DNA of 29,852 bases from RUG695 sp050943135. Its GTDB lineage: Bacteria > Planctomycetota > Planctomycetia > Pirellulales > Thermoguttaceae. The translations under genes and the position numbers were made by a program. Of the stretch, positions 25,461-29,852 are shown in pieces; position 1 is the stretch's first letter; every line of letters starts with the position of its first letter. The notes under the pieces are model-generated. The model was not told the origin of the DNA, did no database searches, and worked only from the letters and a program-made list of their open reading frames with translations. The stretch is taken from contig JBMNOP010000023.1 of the NCBI GenBank assembly GCA_050943135.1, positions 1-29,852 of the forward strand, read 5' to 3'.

Positions 25461-27074
25461 ATGAAAAGAGTCCCGACCAAAACCCGAATCCTCAAGGCCG
25501 AATCGCTCGAAGACCGTCTCGTGCTCAGTGCGGCGGCGGTTATTTTGGCTGATGTCCCTTTTACATCGGCCGAGAATATCGTTGAGGCGGAAATGGCATT
25601 TATCGGCACACCCGTTTCTACTTCGTCGTCGATTCAGGAATTTTACGTCGGCACCTTTTACGATGTCAACAAATACGGCCTAGGCATCGACTCACAACTC
25701 TGCTGGGCGGCTGCCACGGCCAATGTGCTCGCTTATACCAACTGGGGATATTCGACCGCTTCGTCGGGGGAGATGCCCGATGACTGGCTTTTTACCGACG
25801 AATACGAAATTTACGACTACTACATCGATAACTTTACCAACCTCGGGGGGCATCTCTTCTACGGGTTTCCTTGGTTTACCTCCCGGGAATATACCATTCA
25901 GGGGACTGCGGGCTGGTCACAGGTAAGCGGAGACGGCGGTGGGCTCTTTCCCGGCATCTCGATTCCCGATGTACGTGTTTACCTTCATGCCGAGACATAT
26001 GGGGAAACACTGCTCTTAGAAATGTCTTCTTATCTCGAAGAGGGGCACGGTGTGGCGGTGGCGATCGGTTGGTATACTTCGAGCATGCCAACCGGTCGCA
26101 CCGGTGGGCACACGGTTACCGTTTGGGGGTATCTCTATGATGCCGATCTGAATCCTTCCGATCCCGAATATTATACGGGGCTGGTCATTTCCAATTCCGA
26201 CGATAATTACACCGGAACAAAAACTTTTTCGATCGAGTGGTACGAAGAATATGGCATGTATCGGATCACCGATTACGGCGGCGGCCGCGGATGGATTGAA
26301 GACTTTACCTGCATCAAACCTGTCGAGACCCTGACCGGTGTCAGCGTCACCGGCTACAGCGGTGCTTGGGACGGTGAGGCGCATTCGCCAACGGTAAGCG
26401 GGGTTGATGATTCCGGAAACGACGAGTACACGATTATCTACAACCACGAGGATGGCTCATTCAGCCTTGAAGTCCCGTCGTATACCGATCCGGGAACCTA
26501 TATGGTGACCGTGGTTATTGTCAAGAATGAGTTCGACGCCATTTGGTCGGCACCGGTCCATATTGTTATCACCAATGAAAATGCCGAAAAGCCCGACGTG
26601 CCGGGAACCGTTTCGGCAGCCTCGTCGGGGCAGAATACCCATACTGTCTCCTGGGATGCGGTTTCGGATGCCGCCGGTTACGAACTCGCCTGGTCCTCCG
26701 ATGGCGGCGTGTCATGGACGAGCTTGGAGACCGAAGAAACGAGTGCGCTCGTCTCTGGTTTGAACTATGGCCAGATGATCTATTACCGTGTCCGCGCGCT
26801 CGGCAATGGTCCCGAAACTCTTGCCGGTGACTGGTCCGAAATTGTCTCGCTGGTCGTTAACCCCACCGACATTGACGGGGACGGATTCATCGGTTCCGGA
26901 GATTACGCCATTTTCTCCGCAGTCTGGTTTTCCGAGGAAGGGGACGAGAATTGGGACCCGCGCTGTGATATCGACGGCGACGGTTTCATCGGACCCGGCG
27001 AACTCTCATACCTTTTTGCCAACTGGTTTAAAACTGCCGAAAGTCCCGATATGCTTTATCCTAGCCCTGCCTAA
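25461..27074 (+). CDS. Secreted IdeS/Mac-like cysteine peptidase with fibronectin III and type I dockerin domains
   Basis: 537 residues from ATG 25461; AAGGAG (25443-25448) is 12 bases upstream, whereas the earlier in-frame ATG 25449 directly abuts it. Numbered from 25449: residues 17-30 carry the planctomycete-type ESLEDRLVLSAAA leader. About 64-290 is a papain-like fold of the IdeS/Mac type, with candidate catalytic Cys85 (DSQLCWAAATANVLAYTNWG), His221 (GGHTVTVWGY) and Asn/Asp at 249-252 (VISNSDDN). About 293-376 is an Ig-like/MBG-like domain (YSGAWDGEAHSPTV), about 383-470 a fibronectin III domain, and 474-528 a type I dockerin with two DIDGDGFIG calcium loops. IdeS cleaves IgG in streptococci; here the target is unknown and immunoglobulin is only one possibility. 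The dockerin suggests attachment to a cohesin-bearing partner, none of which is in the window. Confidence 0.85.
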   Translation: MKRVPTKTRILKAESLEDRLVLSAAAVILADVPFTSAENIVEAEMAFIGTPVSTSSSIQEFYVGTFYDVNKYGLGIDSQLCWAAATANVLAYTNWGYSTASSGEMPDDWLFTDEYEIYDYYIDNFTNLGGHLFYGFPWFTSREYTIQGTAGWSQVSGDGGGLFPGISIPDVRVYLHAETYGETLLLEMSSYLEEGHGVAVAIGWYTSSMPTGRTGGHTVTVWGYLYDADLNPSDPEYYTGLVISNSDDNYTGTKTFSIEWYEEYGMYRITDYGGGRGWIEDFTCIKPVETLTGVSVTGYSGAWDGEAHSPTVSGVDDSGNDEYTIIYNHEDGSFSLEVPSYTDPGTYMVTVVIVKNEFDAIWSAPVHIVITNENAEKPDVPGTVSAASSGQNTHTVSWDAVSDAAGYELAWSSDGGVSWTSLETEETSALVSGLNYGQMIYYRVRALGNGPETLAGDWSEIVSLVVNPTDIDGDGFIGSGDYAIFSAVWFSEEGDENWDPRCDIDGDGFIGPGELSYLFANWFKTAESPDMLYPSPA

Positions 27075-27192
27075 GCCGCGCGGGAATTCTCTTCGACGAT
27101 CGGGCGGCAACCCTCGTGATATACGACCGGACGACCCCGTCGGGTCCGTCCTGCCCCTTTCAGCCGCCAACCTTGTCAAGTGGCTCGGTGAC

Positions 27193-27220
27193 TTGCTCTT
27201 TTTCGGAAAAACGAGATAAT
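27193..27220 (+). promoter_or_regulatory. Possible promoter of the SDR-nifS pair
   Basis: TTGCTC (27193-27198) and GATAAT (27215-27220) are 16 bases apart, 70 bases upstream of the SDR start. Confidence 0.35.
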
Positions 27221-27290
27221 AGACCGGGGGCGGTGGGGGCTGTTGCCCTTCGAGGGTGTATGGAAGATTCATTTACAGGAAAGAGCGACC

Positions 27291-28136
27291 ATGTCAGAAG
27301 TGGCAGAGAATTCGGCGCAAAACGGGGAAAAACCGATCGGGGAACATGACAGACTTGTTTCGGTTATCAGTGGCGCGTCGAGCGGGCTCGGGGCGATCTA
27401 TGCCCGCCGGTTTGCCGAGAAGGGGCATGATCTGCTCCTCATCGCCCGAAGGAAAGACCGGCTTGATTTACTGGCGGCGCAATTTCGGGAAAAATATAAG
27501 GTTCGCGTCGAAACGATGCAGGCCGATGTCTCGAATTTGGAACAGCTCCGGGAGGTCGAAAGGCGAATCGAGTCGATCAAAAACCTGGAATATATGGTCA
27601 ATAGCGCCGGATTCGGTGGGAATCGTCAATTTCCCGAAGTCAATATTGAGCTTGAAACCCGTATGATTCAGGTCCATTGCATCGCGACGATGCGTCTTTC
27701 CCGTGCCTCGCTCATTCCGATGACGGCACGCCGTCGGGGACGGTTGATCAACATCGCGTCGGTATCCGGTTTCCTGGCAGGGTGGGGGGCGGCCGACTAC
27801 ACCGGAACAAAGGCCTATATCCTCACCTTCTCTCGGTCACTGCAAGCCGATGTGCGAAAGAAAGGTGTTCGGGTTCAGGCATTGGCACCCGGTTTCATTC
27901 GGACGGAATTCCACGATTCCGAAACAATGATTAATTCCGGGGTCAAAGATCGGGTCTGGAACATTCTCTGGTCTCCTGCCGAAAAGGTTGTTTCGGTCTC
28001 ACTACGCCAGATCGAACGTCCGGTTCGCTCGGTTGTCTGCATTCCGACGCTTCTGTATAAACTGGTTGCCTGGGGTGGCTCGGCCTGGTGTTTTGCACCG
28101 TTGCGGGTCCTTTTGAGCGGAGGGCGGGTACGTTAG
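27291..28136 (+). CDS. Short-chain dehydrogenase/reductase (SDR)
   Basis: 281 residues from ATG 27291; an in-frame ATG at 27243 lacks a ribosome site, while AGGAAAGAG precedes 27291. Classical SDR marks are the nucleotide-binding SGASSGLG (about 28-34), the NSAG motif (104-107), catalytic Ser (IASVSG, 157-159) and YxxxK (Tyr170, Lys174). After the fold, APGFIRTEF and a hydrophobic C-terminal tail (LLYKLVAWGGSAWCF) follow, as in the DltE/YqjQ-like group of SDRs. The substrate cannot be told from sequence. The cysteine desulfurase gene begins 43 bases after the stop, in the same direction, so the two may be co-transcribed. Confidence 0.9.
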   Translation: MSEVAENSAQNGEKPIGEHDRLVSVISGASSGLGAIYARRFAEKGHDLLLIARRKDRLDLLAAQFREKYKVRVETMQADVSNLEQLREVERRIESIKNLEYMVNSAGFGGNRQFPEVNIELETRMIQVHCIATMRLSRASLIPMTARRRGRLINIASVSGFLAGWGAADYTGTKAYILTFSRSLQADVRKKGVRVQALAPGFIRTEFHDSETMINSGVKDRVWNILWSPAEKVVSVSLRQIERPVRSVVCIPTLLYKLVAWGGSAWCFAPLRVLLSGGRVR

Positions 28137-28179
28137 TGCCGAAACTCCCCATGTCGATCTGTTTCGAGTCCTGAGAGAA

Positions 28180-29430
28180 ATGACGAACGAGATAATTTAC
28201 ATAGATAATAACGCGACTACGGCCATCGCACCGGAAGTTTTCGATGCGATGAAGCCGTACCTGCAAACGGAATATTATAATCCGAGTTCCCTGTACGAGT
28301 CGGCCGAAACGGTACAGAAAGCGCTTCGTCGGGCGCGTGCGACCGTTGCAGACCGGCTTGGCTGTATGCCGGAAGAGGTCCTCTTTACTTCCTGCGCGAC
28401 CGAGAGTAACAATGCGGCAATCTTTGGCGCCGCGGCGGCCAATCCGCAACGGAAACATATTATCACCAGCCGAGTGGAACACCCCGCGGTGCTCGAAGTC
28501 TGTCGTGAATTGGGACGACGGGGGTACAAGATCAGCGAAATCCCGGTCGATATTGCGGGGAATCTTGATATTTCCGAATTTGTTCGCGCCGTAACTCCCG
28601 GCGAGACGCTCCTTGTCTCGTTGATGCATGCTAACAACGAAACCGGGGTTATTTTCCCGATTGAACGACTTGTGCGGATTGTCAAACAGGTTGATCCGGC
28701 AATCCTCTTCCATACCGATGCCACACAATCGGTCACAAAACTGCCGATCGACCTTTCGGGCGGGTTCGGTCTGGTTGACTTTCTCTCTTTTTCCGGACAT
28801 AAGATCCACGCGCCGAAAGGGGTCGGAGTTCTCTTTATCCGACGAGGCGCGCCGATTCGTCCGTTCCTTTACGGCGGTCATCAGGAATTCGGACGCCGTG
28901 GGGGAACCGAGAATATTCCGTATATCATTGGGCTCGCCAAAGCGATGGAGCTGGCGGCGGCAACTCATCCGGAGGATGTTGCGCGGATTGCTCTTCTTCG
29001 CGACAGGCTCGAAGAGGGGATCGTTTCGACAATTCCGCATGTCGAAGTGAATGGAAGGGGCGCTCCCAGGATGCCGAACACACTGAGCATCGCTTGCCAC
29101 TCGATTGAAGGGGAAGGGATCCTTTATTCCCTCAATGGACACAAAATCTGCGCGTCGAGCGGTTCGGCCTGCACCTCCGGTTCGCTCGATCCTTCGCACG
29201 TCCTAACGGCCATGCAGGTTCCCTTCATGGCGATCCAAGGGAGTGTACGATTCAGTTTGAGCCGATACACCACCGAAAAAGAGATTGATCGGGTTCTCGA
29301 GGTCTTCCCCGAAATCGTCGCCAATCTTCGCGCAATCTCTCCCTATTGGGATAAAGAGAAAAATGAGCCTGCAGGGTTCGAAAATGGGACCGAGGCCGGA
29401 ATGTCCCAAAAAAAGCGGAAGGGGCTCTGA
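28180..29430 (+). CDS. nifS: Cysteine desulfurase, NifS/IscS type
   Basis: 416 residues. A PLP enzyme that takes sulfur from L-cysteine for Fe-S cluster or thiolation pathways. Key residues are in place: His101 (RVEHPAV), Asp179 (FHTDATQS), the PLP-binding Lys208 in FSGHKIHAPKGVG, and the persulfide-forming Cys331 in ASSGSACTSGSLDPSHVL, which is the class I loop of NifS and IscS. The C-terminal GSVRFSLSRYTTEKEIDRV is typical, and about 25 polar residues are added after it. The exact role (Nif-type, Isc-type or general) cannot be set, as no scaffold gene follows within the window. The start has GAGAG just upstream. Confidence 0.95.
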   Translation: MTNEIIYIDNNATTAIAPEVFDAMKPYLQTEYYNPSSLYESAETVQKALRRARATVADRLGCMPEEVLFTSCATESNNAAIFGAAAANPQRKHIITSRVEHPAVLEVCRELGRRGYKISEIPVDIAGNLDISEFVRAVTPGETLLVSLMHANNETGVIFPIERLVRIVKQVDPAILFHTDATQSVTKLPIDLSGGFGLVDFLSFSGHKIHAPKGVGVLFIRRGAPIRPFLYGGHQEFGRRGGTENIPYIIGLAKAMELAAATHPEDVARIALLRDRLEEGIVSTIPHVEVNGRGAPRMPNTLSIACHSIEGEGILYSLNGHKICASSGSACTSGSLDPSHVLTAMQVPFMAIQGSVRFSLSRYTTEKEIDRVLEVFPEIVANLRAISPYWDKEKNEPAGFENGTEAGMSQKKRKGL

Positions 29431-29670
29431 CAAGACCGCCGCCAAACGAACACCCCTTAATTTCATCCCATGTTTTGTTCGAGTACGGCGTTTTTCAGGG
29501 GTTTTCGCATGTGGTCATCACGGCACATCAAGACAACGGCCAGGCACACCCTCCCTTCCGCAGGATAATTCTCTTCCCCGCTTCTCTCAAAAAAAGGAGC
29601 TCCCGAAGGAGCTCCTTGAAGTGATGACCCGTCAACTTCCGACAAAGAGCGGAGTTTTCACGACGCGAGA
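29431..29670. other. Intergenic gap between convergent nifS and dockerin genes
   Basis: 240 bases with no gene visible. The only feature is the minus-strand terminator at 29589-29617. Confidence 0.6.
29589..29617 (-). terminator. Strong terminator of the dockerin-protein gene
   Basis: A perfect 10-bp stem (29594-29603 and 29608-29617, AAGGAGCTCC and GGAGCTCCTT) is closed on the minus strand by a TTCG tetraloop. Its 3' arm runs into T at 29589-29595. On the plus strand no T-run follows, so it acts for the gene coming from the right. Confidence 0.92.
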
Positions 29671-29852
29671 TCAGAAGACGCTCAGGTCAACATCGAGATC
29701 GGCCGAAGCAAATTCGGCGAAAACAGCGTCGGCTTGAAGCGCGGGAGGATACGTAAGGTCGGCGTCGCCTGCCTCCGAGAGCCAGTTGCGGGAAATAAAG
29801 ACACGGTCACCGTTCGAAATATCGCCATCACCGTTGATGTCGCAGTAAATAC
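29671..29852 (-). CDS. C-terminal end of a dockerin-type protein (5' end outside window)
   Basis: The minus strand is open from the right edge to a TGA at 29671-29673, giving 59 residues and two leading bases of a split codon. It includes a dockerin half, YCDINGDGDISNGDRVFISRN, whose DxNxDGxIxxxD calcium loop and following helix match type I dockerins. After LSEAGDADLTYPPALQADAV comes an acidic tail ending DLDVDLSVF. The upstream part of the protein is unseen, so the catalytic or binding partner domain is unknown. A strong terminator follows 53 bases later. Confidence 0.85.
   Translation of the reverse strand, partial: IYCDINGDGDISNGDRVFISRNWLSEAGDADLTYPPALQADAVFAEFASADLDVDLSVF

Noticed and set aside
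27943..29199. 418-codon minus-strand frame opposite the cysteine desulfurase
   Set aside because: Antisense shadow; the plus-strand gene has all catalytic residues.

Overview
The window looks like a chromosome segment of an anaerobic or fermentative member of the Planctomycetota, probably a gut- or sediment-type Pirellulales relative. The main evidence is a secreted protein at about 25.5 kb that opens with the planctomycete-type N-terminal motif ESLEDRLVLSAAA and ends in a type I dockerin, a second dockerin tail at the right edge, many long secreted proteins of unknown function, and codon use rich in GC but with frequent GGA, CGA and CCG. HydE (a [FeFe]-hydrogenase maturase) suggests anaerobic hydrogen metabolism, and xylose isomerase suggests use of plant-derived sugars. 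This assignment is inference from gene content only.

Layout. 1-4030: the 3' part of a very large surface or secreted protein (+ strand; YDG domain, a glycine/aspartate-rich beta-roll-like middle, four CARDB-like repeats) closed by a strong terminator. 4240-9731: a minus-strand block with xylA, which has its own promoter and terminator, and upstream of it three envelope genes: a secreted protein, a DUF11 lipoprotein and an HExxH metallopeptidase-like protein. 9914-13905: minus strand, hydE, a doubtful small secreted ORF, and a dCache-HAMP-SpoIIE phosphatase with a recognisable -10 box. 14322-15519: the ribosomal pair rplM-rpsI with a possible leader and a terminator. 15569-16822: a two-part RidA-fold protein resembling FkbO/Hyg5 chorismatases. 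16861-17080: the decayed end of what looks like an ISL3-type transposase. 17402-19035: a NodT/TolC-like outer-membrane lipoprotein (minus). 19310-20423: purM and its terminator. 20472-24833: a 1453-residue secreted protein with features of a TIM-barrel glycosidase (minus). 25197-27074: promoter, long leader and an IdeS-like cysteine peptidase with fibronectin III and dockerin domains. 27291-29430: an SDR oxidoreductase and a NifS-type cysteine desulfurase. 29589-29852: terminator and C-terminal end of another dockerin protein entering from the right (minus).

The housekeeping genes (rplM, rpsI, purM, nifS, xylA) are intact, with key residues visible. The accessory content is mostly extracytoplasmic: three proteins with repeat or dockerin architecture, an efflux outer-membrane component, and an envelope operon with a protease. 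No CRISPR array, rRNA, tRNA or intact mobile element was seen. There is no clear defence or biosynthetic system; the most unusual items are the three-gene envelope operon, the IdeS-like dockerin peptidase, the duplicated RidA-fold protein beside rpsI, and the very large glycosidase-like protein.
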